NCBI RefSeq assembly: GCF_017433805.1
Contig: NZ_JAFRGN010000014.1
Span: forward strand, 1 to 39,004
Length of the DNA: 39,004 bases
Direction of reading: 5' to 3'
DNA from: Butyrivibrio sp.
GTDB taxonomy: Bacteria; Bacillota; Clostridia; Lachnospirales; Lachnospiraceae
The position numbers and the translations under genes were made by a program. The stretch's first letter is position 1, and every line of letters starts with the position of its first letter. The notes beneath the pieces are model-generated. The model had not been told where the DNA came from, ran no database searches, and was given only the letters and a program-made list of their open reading frames with translations. This document shows, one piece after another, positions 23,746 to 32,571 of this stretch.

Positions 23746-23797
23746 GTCTTGCGCCTCCTTGTTGTTCTACCAAGGGAGCGGTAGGATACTTCCGATA

Positions 23798-24112
23798 CAC
23801 AAACAAAACGCCCTTGATAGAAACTATAGTTTCCATCAAGGACGAAAATATCATTAGTATATTCCGCGGTGCCACCTTGAATTCATGAGTCTTACTCATG
23901 CTCTTAATAGGATACAGGTCACAACAGGTATCTGCTCGTTGTATTGCATCATATCCCTGGCAACTAACGTGTGCCGTACGTCGCTACATAATCTGTTTAA
24001 AAAACATTTCCGTGCGCCCTCAGGAGTCCATTCCCTGGTCACTGACCTACTGCATCCCAGCTACGCAGCTCTCTGTGAGGCTCTGTGAAAAGGTACTCCT
24101 CTCCTTCATCGG
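23798..24112 (-). promoter_or_regulatory. T-box riboswitch, tryptophan specifier
   Basis: On the minus strand the order is: Stem I with GGAGAGGAGTACC (AG bulge), CAGAGAGC, then the specifier region GGGAATGGACTCCTGA with codon TGG (24030-24028), the T-box sequence AAGGTGGCACCGCGG (23878-23864) that pairs with the uncharged tRNA acceptor end, and a terminator built of CGTCCTTGATGGAAAC and GTTTCTATCAAGGGCG arms followed by a T-rich run. TGG matches tRNA-Trp. Low charged tRNA-Trp therefore turns on trpEG. Confidence 0.93.
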
Positions 24113-24137
24113 TTTAAAGCGGTATTTAATTAAAATA

Positions 24138-24167
24138 AATTTACAATATGCACCAATAGATTGTCAA
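24138..24167 (-). promoter_or_regulatory. Promoter of the trpEG leader
   Basis: TTGACA on the minus strand at 24167-24162 is a consensus -35; about 16-18 nt on is an AT-rich -10 candidate (TGTAAAT). It starts the T-box transcript and diverges from the dapL promoter. Confidence 0.5.
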
Positions 24168-24188
24168 CAATTTTATGATATAAGAAAA

Positions 24189-24224
24189 GGTTTCCTTGAC
24201 ACAATGGAAACCGAAGAATAAAAT
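24189..24224 (+). promoter_or_regulatory. dapL promoter with overlapping operator
   Basis: TTGACA (24196-24201), 17-nt spacer and TAAAAT (24219-24224). A perfect inverted repeat GGTTTCC (24189-24195)/GGAAACC (24206-24212) brackets the -35 box exactly, a typical repressor site. The binding protein is unknown. Confidence 0.7.
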
Positions 24225-24264
24225 CGATTTGTATTTGATATATTTATATTAGTTTTGAGACAAG

Positions 24265-24297
24265 GGCGTCTTAGAGATAATACTCTAAGGCGCCTTT
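24265..24297 (+). terminator. Leader hairpin upstream of dapL, possible attenuator
   Basis: A 12-bp stem with one G-T pair joins 24265-24276 to 24283-24294, loop ATAATA, followed by TTT and, after six bases, TTTTT. It sits between the dapL promoter and its ribosome-binding site, so it would attenuate dapL rather than end an upstream gene. No lysine riboswitch is visible. Confidence 0.55.
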
Positions 24298-24327
24298 ATG
24301 CATTTTTGCGGGAAGGAGTACCATCAA

Positions 24328-25542
24328 ATGGCAACTATTAACAAGAACTACCTAAGACTTCAGGGAAGTTATCTTTTTTCCAGAATCGGTGAAAAGGTTA
24401 GAAATTTCCAGAGTGAGAACCCGGATAAAAAGATAATCAGACTTGGCATAGGTGATGTTACAAGACCTATCGCTCCAGCTATCATTTCAGCCCTTCATAG
24501 CGCAGTTGATGAGATGGGGCAGGAGAGCACCTTTAAGGGCTACGCTCCAGACCTTGGCTATGAGTTTCTGAGAAATGCTATTGCTGAGAATGACTTCAAG
24601 GCTCGTGGCTGTGACATTTCTCCAGATGAGATTTTTGTTTCAGACGGCGCTAAGGGCGATTGTAGTAACATTCAGGAGATTTTCGGGGCAGATAATAAGA
24701 TTGCTGTTTGCGATCCTGTTTACCCTGTATATGTCGATTCTAACGTAATGGCTGGCAGAACCGGCGAGTACGACGATATAACAGAAGGCTACAAGGATGT
24801 TATCTACATGCCATGTACAAGAGAAAATGGCTTTGCTCCTGACCTTCCACAGGAAGTACCAGACCTTATTTATCTGTGCTTTCCTAATAACCCAACTGGC
24901 GCTGTTATCACCAAGGACAGGCTTCAGGAGTGGGTTGACTATGCACGTAAGAATGGCTCTATCATTCTCTATGATGCAGCTTATGAATCCTTCATTACAG
25001 AGGAGGGAATTCCTCACAGTATCTATGAATGTGAGGGAGCCAAAGAGTGTGCCATTGAGTTCAGATCTTTTTCCAAGACAGCAGGATTTACTGGCCTTCG
25101 CCTTGGATTTACAGTTATTCCAAAAGACCTTACAGCAGGCGGAGAAAGGCTCTGGCCACTTTGGGCCAGAAGACATGGCACCAAGTATAACGGAGCTCCA
25201 TACATCATCCAGAAGGCAGGAGAAGCCTGCTATTCACAGGAAGGACGAGCTCAGATCAAGGAGCAGGTTGCTTACTATCTTGAGAATGCAAGATACATCT
25301 ATGACGGTCTTAAGAGTGCAGGCTATGAAGTATATGGCGGCGTAAATGCACCATATATCTGGCTTCGTACACCGGGCGAGCTTACAAGCTGGGAATTCTT
25401 TGATCAGCTTCTTGAAAAGGTAAATGTTGTTGGAACTCCTGGTTCAGGCTTTGGACCTCACGGTGAGCACTACTTCAGACTTACAGCCTTCGGTAGCAGA
25501 GAGAATACGATCGAGGCTATCGAGAGAATCAAGAATCTGTAA
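24328..25542 (+). CDS. dapL: LL-diaminopimelate aminotransferase
   Basis: 404 residues from ATG 24328 (AAGGAG at 24313-24318). A fold-type I PLP aminotransferase converting tetrahydrodipicolinate directly to LL-diaminopimelate for lysine and cell wall. Start [18 protein letters not shown], the GIGDVTRP loop, [24 protein letters not shown] and the PLP lysine Lys250 in [15 protein letters not shown] are diagnostic of the DapL family. Length matches. It stands alone between the divergent trp unit and the cstA-like gene, with its own promoter and operator. Confidence 0.96.
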   Translation: MATINKNYLRLQGSYLFSRIGEKVRNFQSENPDKKIIRLGIGDVTRPIAPAIISALHSAVDEMGQESTFKGYAPDLGYEFLRNAIAENDFKARGCDISPDEIFVSDGAKGDCSNIQEIFGADNKIAVCDPVYPVYVDSNVMAGRTGEYDDITEGYKDVIYMPCTRENGFAPDLPQEVPDLIYLCFPNNPTGAVITKDRLQEWVDYARKNGSIILYDAAYESFITEEGIPHSIYECEGAKECAIEFRSFSKTAGFTGLRLGFTVIPKDLTAGGERLWPLWARRHGTKYNGAPYIIQKAGEACYSQEGRAQIKEQVAYYLENARYIYDGLKSAGYEVYGGVNAPYIWLRTPGELTSWEFFDQLLEKVNVVGTPGSGFGPHGEHYFRLTAFGSRENTIEAIERIKNL

Positions 25543-25559
25543 ACCTTAGCGGTTGTGAT

Positions 25560-25586
25560 TTGGCAAATAGAATACTAGAATATAAT
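25560..25586 (+). promoter_or_regulatory. Promoter of the CstA-type gene
   Basis: TTGGCA (25560-25565) and TATAAT (25581-25586) with a rather short 15-nt spacer. Downstream, ACGCAATA and TATTGTCGT can pair imperfectly (25589-25628), a possible leader structure. Confidence 0.5.
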
Positions 25587-25654
25587 TAACGCAATAACAA
25601 TTATCGCTGCGCAATCAGTATTGTCGTGTCTATAGAATTCATGAGGTGACAAGA

Positions 25655-27064
25655 GTGATATCGTTAATTATTTCCTTTCTGGTTCTTGTAATTGGTTATT
25701 TCACCTACGGTAAACTTGTCGAGAAGGTTTTTGAGCCTGACGCAAGGAGAACTCCGGCCTACAGGCTTAATGATGGAGTTGACTTCGTGCCTATCAAGAC
25801 CGGAAAGGCGTTTCTGATTCAGCTCCTTAATATAGCTGGAACAGGACCAATTTTCGGAGCTCTTATGGGAGCGTGCTTTGGCCCGGTTGTCTTTTTATGG
25901 ATCATATTTGGTTCTATCCTCGGAGGAGCAGTTCACGACTTTATGGTTGGAATGATCTCTGAGAGAAATGACGGCAAGTCTATAGCAGAGTTGTCAGGAA
26001 TATATCTTGGAAATAAAGTGAAGTGGTGCATGAGAGTGTTCTCAGTTTTACTATTGCTCCTTACAGGAACTGTTTTTGTGACAAGTCCTGCGGCGCTTAT
26101 TGCCAAGCTGACACCTGAGGGCCTTGGAGCTGGCTTTTGGATCATTGTGATCCTTGGCTACTATGTTCTGGCAACACTGCTTCCGATAGATAAGATTATT
26201 GGCAAACTCTATCCGGTATTTGGAATAATACTGATAACAATGGCTGTTGGAATCATGGGTGGAATTATCATAGGTGGCTACCACATTCCGGAGATAAGCT
26301 TTGAAAACCTCCATCCACAGGGACTGCCTATATGGCCTTATATGTTTATCACCGTCGCCTGCGGAGCAATTTCAGGATTTCACGCAACTCAGTCACCAAT
26401 GATCTCCAAGTGTATTGCTACAGAAAAGGACGGACGTAAGGTCTTTTACGGGGCAATGCTGATGGAGTCGGTTATAGCTCTTATATGGGCAGCAGGTGGT
26501 GTGGCATTTTATGGTACTACTGGTGCCCTGAATGATGCCATAACAGCTATGGGACAATCGGGAGTTGTATATGATATTTCGACGGGAATGCTTGGTAAGA
26601 TAGGTGGAATCCTTGCCATAGTCGGAGTTATCGTATGTCCTATAACCTCCGGAGATACGGCCTTTAGAAGCGCCAGACTTATCCTTAGCGAGATAACAGG
26701 GCTTGAACAAAGACCTATCAGAAACCGTCTTATTATAACGATTCCGCTTCTGGCAGCAGGAGCGCTTCTTACTCAGCTGGATTTTAACGTGCTGTGGAGA
26801 TATTTCTCCTGGAGCAATCAGACACTTGCAATGGTAAGCCTGTGGGTGGCAACAGCCTACCTGATAGAAGAAGCAGAGAATAAATACCAGAGTTGGCTTA
26901 CAGCTTTACCGGCAACCTTTATGTCAGCTGTCAGTATTACATATATTCTGATAGCAGATGAGGGGTTTGGAATAGACATGCACATCGCATATTGGATAGG
27001 AAATATATTTGCAGTAGCTTGTTTTGTGATGTATCAGATAATGCTGAATAAGAAAAGAAGTTGA
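25655..27064 (+). CDS. CstA family carbon starvation / peptide transporter
   Basis: 469 residues. The start is taken as GTG 25655 because AGGTGA (25644-25649) lies 5 nt upstream; GTG 25646 overlaps that site. About 12-13 membrane segments. Family marks: the cytoplasmic YGKLVEKVFEPD and AYRLNDGVDFVP near residues 20-50, NIAGTGPIFGALMG, GGAVHDFMVGMISERNDGKS, GFHATQSPM and CPITSGDTAFRSAR. CstA-type proteins import peptides or pyruvate. At 469 residues it is the short Firmicute form, lacking the C-terminal extension of E. coli CstA. Substrate is not evident. Confidence 0.92.
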   Translation: MISLIISFLVLVIGYFTYGKLVEKVFEPDARRTPAYRLNDGVDFVPIKTGKAFLIQLLNIAGTGPIFGALMGACFGPVVFLWIIFGSILGGAVHDFMVGMISERNDGKSIAELSGIYLGNKVKWCMRVFSVLLLLLTGTVFVTSPAALIAKLTPEGLGAGFWIIVILGYYVLATLLPIDKIIGKLYPVFGIILITMAVGIMGGIIIGGYHIPEISFENLHPQGLPIWPYMFITVACGAISGFHATQSPMISKCIATEKDGRKVFYGAMLMESVIALIWAAGGVAFYGTTGALNDAITAMGQSGVVYDISTGMLGKIGGILAIVGVIVCPITSGDTAFRSARLILSEITGLEQRPIRNRLIITIPLLAAGALLTQLDFNVLWRYFSWSNQTLAMVSLWVATAYLIEEAENKYQSWLTALPATFMSAVSITYILIADEGFGIDMHIAYWIGNIFAVACFVMYQIMLNKKRS

Positions 27065-27087
27065 GGTAAATGCCTCAACTTCTTTTT
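27053..27087 (+). terminator. Rho-independent terminator of the CstA-type gene
   Basis: A 14-bp perfect stem AAAAGAAGTTGAGG/CCTCAACTTCTTTT with loop TAAATG and five T. It overlaps the stop codon. Confidence 0.9.
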
Positions 27088-27130
27088 AGGTGTTGTTTGA
27101 TGAATTCGCTTGTATAAATATGGCTATGAA

Positions 27131-27775
27131 TTAAGCAAGATCAGCTGCGATATCGATATTCTCGCCTGTGATTCCTACCCATGCGCCGTCCTTAGCTTCG
27201 CTAGCTTCAGCGTGTGCAAGGAGCCACTTATTTGTAGCTGTGAGCATCTTGTCTTCCTGATTGCGAGCTTCGAACTCAGGCTTACCTACGTTTGTTCCCT
27301 TAGGAAGTCCTACGAGTACCTGGAAGCCACTGTCCTTGCTAGCCTGACATGGAGCATAGTGAAGTGCTGTAGCATAAACCTCGATCATTGTGCCAGCTGG
27401 GCAAAGGAAAGCCTTAACCTTGCTGGAATCAAGCTTGTAATCAACGATTTCTTCTCTCTTAGCAAGAAGCAGAATGAAGTCTGTTGAACCAAGGTTGATC
27501 TCTGATGAACGGTGATACTCAAGGCAGTTGAGCTTGGTGTTGTGTCCGTTGCACCATCCAAACTGCATATCCGATCCGCCAAAGAGGCTGTTAGAGATTG
27601 ATGCAGCAGCTGCAAGAGACTGAAGTGCTGGCTCCTCAGCTACATAATCTGTTCCCTCTGGGACTGGAGTGCTTGCCTTAAGTGCCTCAACAATGGCCTT
27701 CTTTTCTTCCTCGTATCCCTCGATGATCCTGCCATAGTTGGTGAATTCAGGATCTGTAACATTATATATTTTCAT
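27131..27775 (-). CDS. DUF4867 family protein
   Basis: 214 residues, with an AAAGGAGAAGGGT ribosome-binding site. The opening MKIYNVTDPEFTNYGRI and the cupin-like middle (MQFGWCNGHNTKLNCLEYH, AFLCPAGTMIEVYATALHYAP) fit DUF4867, a cupin-like family frequent in gut and rumen Firmicutes. Proposed sugar-related enzyme activity is not established. No signal peptide. The neighbouring genes give no strong clue. About 130 bases upstream are free of genes and carry no clear feature. Confidence 0.8.
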   Translation of the reverse strand: MKIYNVTDPEFTNYGRIIEGYEEEKKAIVEALKASTPVPEGTDYVAEEPALQSLAAAASISNSLFGGSDMQFGWCNGHNTKLNCLEYHRSSEINLGSTDFILLLAKREEIVDYKLDSSKVKAFLCPAGTMIEVYATALHYAPCQASKDSGFQVLVGLPKGTNVGKPEFEARNQEDKMLTATNKWLLAHAEASEAKDGAWVGITGENIDIAADLA

Positions 27776-27907
27776 ACCCTTCTCCTTTCGAACTGCGTCG
27801 TTGCAGCCTATTGTCTATTCATATTGCCTATATTAACTCTAATCCCCCGATTATTCCTATCATATGGCAACTTGTTTTATTCAGATTTTGCTCACGAATT
27901 CAGCATA

Positions 27908-28927
27908 TCAATTTGTCTTCTTGTCATAAGCATTTAATATGGCCTTGGTAATACTAATAACAAGAGGATTCGGATGCTTCATGCAGTAGTACAAGAGCCT
28001 GTTTGCCTTGGAATTAACTGCAACCTCTGTATCCATAACCTTCTGTCTGATATCACTTCGGTAAAAGACCTGCTTAACTCTTTGGACTGTATCCTTGTCT
28101 GGGCATCTAAGCTCGTTCTTGAGGATGATAAAGAGCATGATGACATATTCTCTGTCCAGCTGTTCCTCGCCATTAGAAATGCCCTTATCCCGGAGAATCT
28201 CGCGGTAGGTCCTATCAGTGAGATCAAGGTTATTCAGAAGATTCTTGTCATACCCATGAACTATGGAAGTTGAAACAGCTCTGTAGTGATAGAAGTATCC
28301 ACCCTCTACGATAAAGAGTCTGTCGCAGTCGCACAGGCAGGGCAGCAGGATGTTAACGTCCTCGCTCATTCTGATCTTCTCGTTGCAGTATTTGATGTTA
28401 TCAAGTACCAGCTGTCTTGAAATAAGCTTCATGCATCTTGACATGGTGACAGGGCGAACTTCGTTGCCAAGAAGATTTAAGCGAACCTTATCAAGCTCAG
28501 CGCCGGTGTACTCTCCAGGAGTAAGCCCCTGAGTCTCTTTGCGCCTCTCACCAGCTTTTTCTACGATGTAGTTACTGGAGATGATCTCTTTTGCAGAAGT
28601 GCTGGTATGGATACAGAGCCTCTCTACCATATCTGTATCTACCCAGTCATCACTGTCAACGTAGCAGACATATGGGGCAGTAGCTTCATGAGTTCCTCTG
28701 ATCCAGGCGGACATGAGACCACCGTTTTCTTTGTGTATAACTCTTACACGACTATCCTTATCAGCATAAGAATCACACATCTTAGGACTGACATTATCAG
28801 TAGAGCCATCATCTACCAGTATGATCTCAATGTCAGACATGGTCTGTTCCAGAACAGATTTTATGCACTCATCAAGATATTTGGCTGTATTGTAAACAGG
28901 TATTATTATGCTGACCTTAGCGCTCAT
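27908..28927 (-). CDS. Glycosyltransferase family 2
   Basis: 339 residues from ATG 28927; a longer reading would overlap the upstream thioesterase. GT-A fold: VSIIIPVYNTAKYLDECI at 5-22, LVDDGSTDN at 38-46 and the metal-binding CYVDSDDWVD at 88-97 (Asp91, Asp93). It transfers a sugar from a nucleotide donor, probably to a surface polysaccharide, teichoic acid or lipid. The C-terminal 120 residues are helical and without membrane segments. It starts 4 nt after the thioesterase, so the two form one operon despite unrelated functions. Confidence 0.92.
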   Translation of the reverse strand: MSAKVSIIIPVYNTAKYLDECIKSVLEQTMSDIEIILVDDGSTDNVSPKMCDSYADKDSRVRVIHKENGGLMSAWIRGTHEATAPYVCYVDSDDWVDTDMVERLCIHTSTSAKEIISSNYIVEKAGERRKETQGLTPGEYTGAELDKVRLNLLGNEVRPVTMSRCMKLISRQLVLDNIKYCNEKIRMSEDVNILLPCLCDCDRLFIVEGGYFYHYRAVSTSIVHGYDKNLLNNLDLTDRTYREILRDKGISNGEEQLDREYVIMLFIILKNELRCPDKDTVQRVKQVFYRSDIRQKVMDTEVAVNSKANRLLYYCMKHPNPLVISITKAILNAYDKKTN

Positions 28928-28931
28928 GAAA

Positions 28932-29438
28932 TTAGAAACCTTCCATTCTGCGCTGCTTGCGAAGCTCGCGTCTCTTAATTGCGCCTTCCCATTCAGCCTT
29001 TTCGTTCTCTGTGCGAACATTCAGACCATAAGGAACAAGACAAGGTGTTCCATCGTCATCAATGCAGACCTCAGTGAGATATGCTCTGTTGAGCACATGT
29101 CTCATACCAGTCTTGACATCCTCCACATAAGTGTCGACTCTGACCTCCATGGAAGTCTTGCCTACATAAGTGATCTTACCGATCATAACAAGTACATCAC
29201 CCAGTACTGCGCCCTGCTTGAACTGCATGTTATCAATAGCAGCTGTGGCAATAGGGTTTCCTGAATGTCTAACAGCAACTGTTCCAGCTACCTCATCTAT
29301 CCAACTCATAAGTGTGCCGCCAAAAAGTCTGTCCTCAGCATTGATGTCGCCATATTTGACAACTTTTGTCCATTCTGTGATGGAGTCTTCAACATTCTTG
29401 TTGGCAATCTGTTTATCTACGTGAAAAACCTTACCCAT
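28932..29438 (-). CDS. Acyl-CoA thioesterase, hotdog fold (YciA/ACOT type)
   Basis: 168 residues. The ATG at 29438 is chosen for 7-nt spacing from GGAGG; the ATG six bases upstream is too close. Family marks: AEDRLFGGTLMSWIDEVAG at 35-53 with the catalytic Asp48, and TAAIDNMQFKQG then TYVGKTSMEVRV. These hydrolyse acyl-CoA to free acid and CoA. The C-terminus (about 135-168) is highly charged. It leads the glycosyltransferase and has its own promoter divergent from the EAL gene. Confidence 0.9.
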   Translation of the reverse strand: MGKVFHVDKQIANKNVEDSITEWTKVVKYGDINAEDRLFGGTLMSWIDEVAGTVAVRHSGNPIATAAIDNMQFKQGAVLGDVLVMIGKITYVGKTSMEVRVDTYVEDVKTGMRHVLNRAYLTEVCIDDDGTPCLVPYGLNVRTENEKAEWEGAIKRRELRKQRRMEGF

Positions 29439-29472
29439 ATCCATACCTCCAAAAAGGGAATAATATATGCTT

Positions 29473-29502
29473 ATTTTACTAAAAATCCAAGGCTCCATGC
29501 AA
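29473..29502 (-). promoter_or_regulatory. Promoter of the thioesterase-glycosyltransferase operon
   Basis: Minus strand TTGCAT (29502-29497), 18-nt spacer, TAAAAT (29478-29473). Confidence 0.55.
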
Positions 29503-29557
29503 CTTTGGTTTTTAACATTGTTTTTAGTTTTGCTTAATAAATTGGTGGGTGTTCACA

Positions 29558-29566
29558 TGTTATAAT
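29558..29566 (+). promoter_or_regulatory. Extended -10 promoter of the sensor-EAL gene
   Basis: TGTTATAAT (29558-29566) is an exact extended -10; no good -35 is seen. Predicted start is about 35 nt before the ATG at 29609. Confidence 0.5.
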
Positions 29567-29608
29567 TTATACGTTAAAGTGTATACTTTTGTGCACGAGT
29601 GGCGAAAA

Positions 29609-32569
29609 ATGAAGAAAGTCAGAGATGGTATTTGTAACAGAATATCGATAACTACGGCCAGAAGGGCACTAGTCCTTCTGCTTTGCACTGCCATTTTGTG
29701 CGTTTTAAACTTTGCGATTTTTGTGCCGGATAAAGGTACAACCATGGCTGAGGCCAGGGAAAACAAGGTGGTAAAGGTTGGTTGGTATGAATCAGCCTAT
29801 TGTTACACCGACAGATTTGGCAGAAAAACAGGAATGGCCTATGAATATCAGCAGAAGATCGCAACCTACACGGGCTGGACTTACGAATATGTGGAAGGAA
29901 CATGGCCAGAGCTTTTGCAAAAGCTTGAAAGAGGAGAGATAGATCTTTTAAGTGATGTTTCATATACTCCTGAAAGAGCAACCATGATGCATTTTTCATC
30001 GCTCCCAATGGGAACAGAGTCCTACTACATATTTGTTAAAGCTGGCAATGCATATATGTCTTTGGACAACATAAGCTCTTTTGAAGGCAAAAAATTCCTT
30101 GTGGATAAAGGAAGCATCATGGAAAATCTTGTCCAGGAATGGGCAGCAGATAACGGAATCGAAATAGAGATATTGGAGAATGTCGCAAGTTCACCGGATA
30201 TTTGTATCGGATGGCTTAACCATGGCGATGTGGATGCCTATGTGACCATGGATACCTACGGTAAGAGTGATATCTGTTCTCCTGTTTGCAAGATTGGCTC
30301 TTCGGATTTCTTTTTCGGAATTAACAAGGACAGAATCGATCTGGTAAAAGAGATCAATCACGCCATGACTGAGATCCAGAACGAGGATCCTTTCTATAAC
30401 CAGAGAATGTATCAAAAGCATATATGGTCTGTTAATATCGACTCTTTCCTGACAGATGAGGAGCTTGAGTGGGTAGCAAACAAGGGCACAATTCGAGTTG
30501 GCTATAGAGATAATTACATGCCTTTCTGCACTGATGAAAATGGTGAGCTGTCCGGGGCACTTAAAGAGTGCCTTGAAAAAGTCTCTGGCAGCATGAAAAA
30601 TGGCGATATTGTCTTTGAGGCAATCCCTTATGCAACTACAGAAGAATCGCTCGTTGCTCTTAATAACGGGGAAGTTGATGTGGTATTCCCAGTTAGCATG
30701 AGCCCGTATGACAGCGAGCATGCAGGTGTTTTTGTAACTGATCCGATAATGAATACTGTTATTTATGCTGTCGTTAAGCCTGGCAGTAATAGTATTTTTG
30801 ATAGAAGAACCAACACCGTTGCGCTTCTGGCTGGAAATGTCAACTTTGATAATTTTATAAAAGATTATTTCCCGGACTGGATGATCATACGATATCCAAC
30901 ACTGGATGAGGTATATGCAGCAGTTGACAGGGGCAATGCTGATTGCGCAATGGTAAATGGAAATAGAATCAACAAGACAGAAGAGCTTCGTAAGAAGTAT
31001 GGCCTGTCTATTCTCTCAACAGGAGAGGATATAGGATTTTCTTTTGCTGTAAGAAGAGACAACGTGCTTCTATACGCTATTATGAATGATCTTGTTAATC
31101 ACGTTCCTCAGGCATCTGCCGATGCTTTCCTTTCCAAGTATTCAGGAAGTGACGAGAAGGTTTCTTTTACTGACTATATTCAGGATAACCTTCCATCAGC
31201 CATAGCAATGCTGGCGATAATCTCTTCGATTATACTATTCCTTACTGTCCTCAAGATGAGATCAGACAGGAAAGCACTTGACCAGCAAAGACTTATTGCT
31301 GCAACAGAGCACGATCCGCTTACAGGGCTGTATACCAGAAACTTCTTCTTTGAATATGCCAACAAGCTTTATGCAGAAAAGCAGGAAATGAGGCTGGATG
31401 CAATTGTTATGAATATCGAGCAGTTTCATGTAATAAATGCTCTATACGGCTGGAATTTCGGAGATGTTGTCTTGAAGGCCCTTGGTGATGAGATAGCTCT
31501 TTTTGTAAAAGAGAACAAAGGAATTGCCTGCAGATCAACTGCGGACAGATTCGACATATACTCCCAGACTGACGGTAATTATCAGAAGCTGTTCGACAGA
31601 TTCCAGGAAAGACTTGATAAGTGTGCACCAGATGTTAATATCAGACTTCGCATGGGTGTCATGCCTTGGCAGAAGGATATTGAACCTGTTCAGCTCTTTG
31701 ACAGAGCTCGTACGGCTTGTGGTATGGTTCGCGGTGGACTTCATAACAGAGTTGTTGTGTTCAGTGAGGAGATGAGAGAAAGAGAGATCATTGAGAACCG
31801 ACTTATCAGTGATATTAAGCGAGCAGTAGATAACCATGAGTTTATTGTTTATTACCAGCCTAAGTTTAATATTCAGGCTGACCCTCCACAGCTGTATAGC
31901 GCAGAGGCTCTTGTCCGCTGGGAGCACCCGGAGCTTGGAATGGTGCCACCAGGAGAGTTCATTTCTGTTTTCGAAAAGAGTGGACACATTGGAATAGTTG
32001 ATAAGTATGTCTGGGCAGAAACGGCCAGGCAGATAGCCGACTGGAAAAAGAAATATGGCGTAAACCTGCCTGTTTCTGTCAACCTGTCAAGAATTGATAT
32101 CTTCGATCCTGATATAGTTGACACTATTGAAAGGTTGGTTAAGGATAATGGAATCGATAGAGAGGACCTTCATTTGGAGGTTACAGAGTCAGCATATACT
32201 GAGAACGAAGATCTTGTTATTGGCGTGATCAAGGTCTTCATGGATAAAGGCTATCATATTGAGATGGATGATTTTGGAACCGGCTACTCATCTCTTAATA
32301 TGCTGTCCCATATGCCAATTGATGTTCTTAAGCTGGATAGAAGCTTTATCAAAGATATTTCAGGAAATGAAGTCGACAAAAAGAATATCCGAATGGTGGA
32401 GCTGATTCTGGATATCGCCAAGAGTCTGAAGCTTATGGTTGTTGCTGAAGGAGTAGAAAATGAAACTCAGCTGCAGTTCTTAAAAGCACACGGATGCGAG
32501 CTTATACAGGGATATTATTTCTCGCCTCCTCTGTCTGCAGCCGAATTCGCAGAAAAGTATTTTCAGTGA
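29609..32569 (+). CDS. Membrane sensor with two SBP_bac_3 domains, degenerate GGDEF and EAL phosphodiesterase domain
   Basis: 986 residues. TM1 at about 17-40; two periplasmic-binding-protein type 3 modules outside (KVVKVGWYESAYCY from about 53, then TIRVGYRDNYMPFC from about 303); TM2 at about 530-550. The GGDEF domain begins EHDPLTGLYTRNFF, but the signature is T644-A-D-R-F648, so no diguanylate cyclase activity is expected. The EAL domain is complete: AEALVRW (Glu766), VNLSRIDIF, LEVTESAYTE, MDDFGTGYSSLN, LKLDRSFI, VAEGVEN and QGYYFSPP. It likely degrades c-di-GMP in response to an amino-acid-like ligand. Weak GAGTGG site before the chosen start; an upstream GTG is possible. Confidence 0.92.
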   Translation: MKKVRDGICNRISITTARRALVLLLCTAILCVLNFAIFVPDKGTTMAEARENKVVKVGWYESAYCYTDRFGRKTGMAYEYQQKIATYTGWTYEYVEGTWPELLQKLERGEIDLLSDVSYTPERATMMHFSSLPMGTESYYIFVKAGNAYMSLDNISSFEGKKFLVDKGSIMENLVQEWAADNGIEIEILENVASSPDICIGWLNHGDVDAYVTMDTYGKSDICSPVCKIGSSDFFFGINKDRIDLVKEINHAMTEIQNEDPFYNQRMYQKHIWSVNIDSFLTDEELEWVANKGTIRVGYRDNYMPFCTDENGELSGALKECLEKVSGSMKNGDIVFEAIPYATTEESLVALNNGEVDVVFPVSMSPYDSEHAGVFVTDPIMNTVIYAVVKPGSNSIFDRRTNTVALLAGNVNFDNFIKDYFPDWMIIRYPTLDEVYAAVDRGNADCAMVNGNRINKTEELRKKYGLSILSTGEDIGFSFAVRRDNVLLYAIMNDLVNHVPQASADAFLSKYSGSDEKVSFTDYIQDNLPSAIAMLAIISSIILFLTVLKMRSDRKALDQQRLIAATEHDPLTGLYTRNFFFEYANKLYAEKQEMRLDAIVMNIEQFHVINALYGWNFGDVVLKALGDEIALFVKENKGIACRSTADRFDIYSQTDGNYQKLFDRFQERLDKCAPDVNIRLRMGVMPWQKDIEPVQLFDRARTACGMVRGGLHNRVVVFSEEMREREIIENRLISDIKRAVDNHEFIVYYQPKFNIQADPPQLYSAEALVRWEHPELGMVPPGEFISVFEKSGHIGIVDKYVWAETARQIADWKKKYGVNLPVSVNLSRIDIFDPDIVDTIERLVKDNGIDREDLHLEVTESAYTENEDLVIGVIKVFMDKGYHIEMDDFGTGYSSLNMLSHMPIDVLKLDRSFIKDISGNEVDKKNIRMVELILDIAKSLKLMVVAEGVENETQLQFLKAHGCELIQGYYFSPPLSAAEFAEKYFQ

Positions 32570-32571
32570 AT

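Noticed and set aside
24168-24327. Lysine riboswitch upstream of dapL
   Set aside because: The leader is only about 100 nt and shows a single hairpin; the large structured region next to it is the T-box on the opposite strand.
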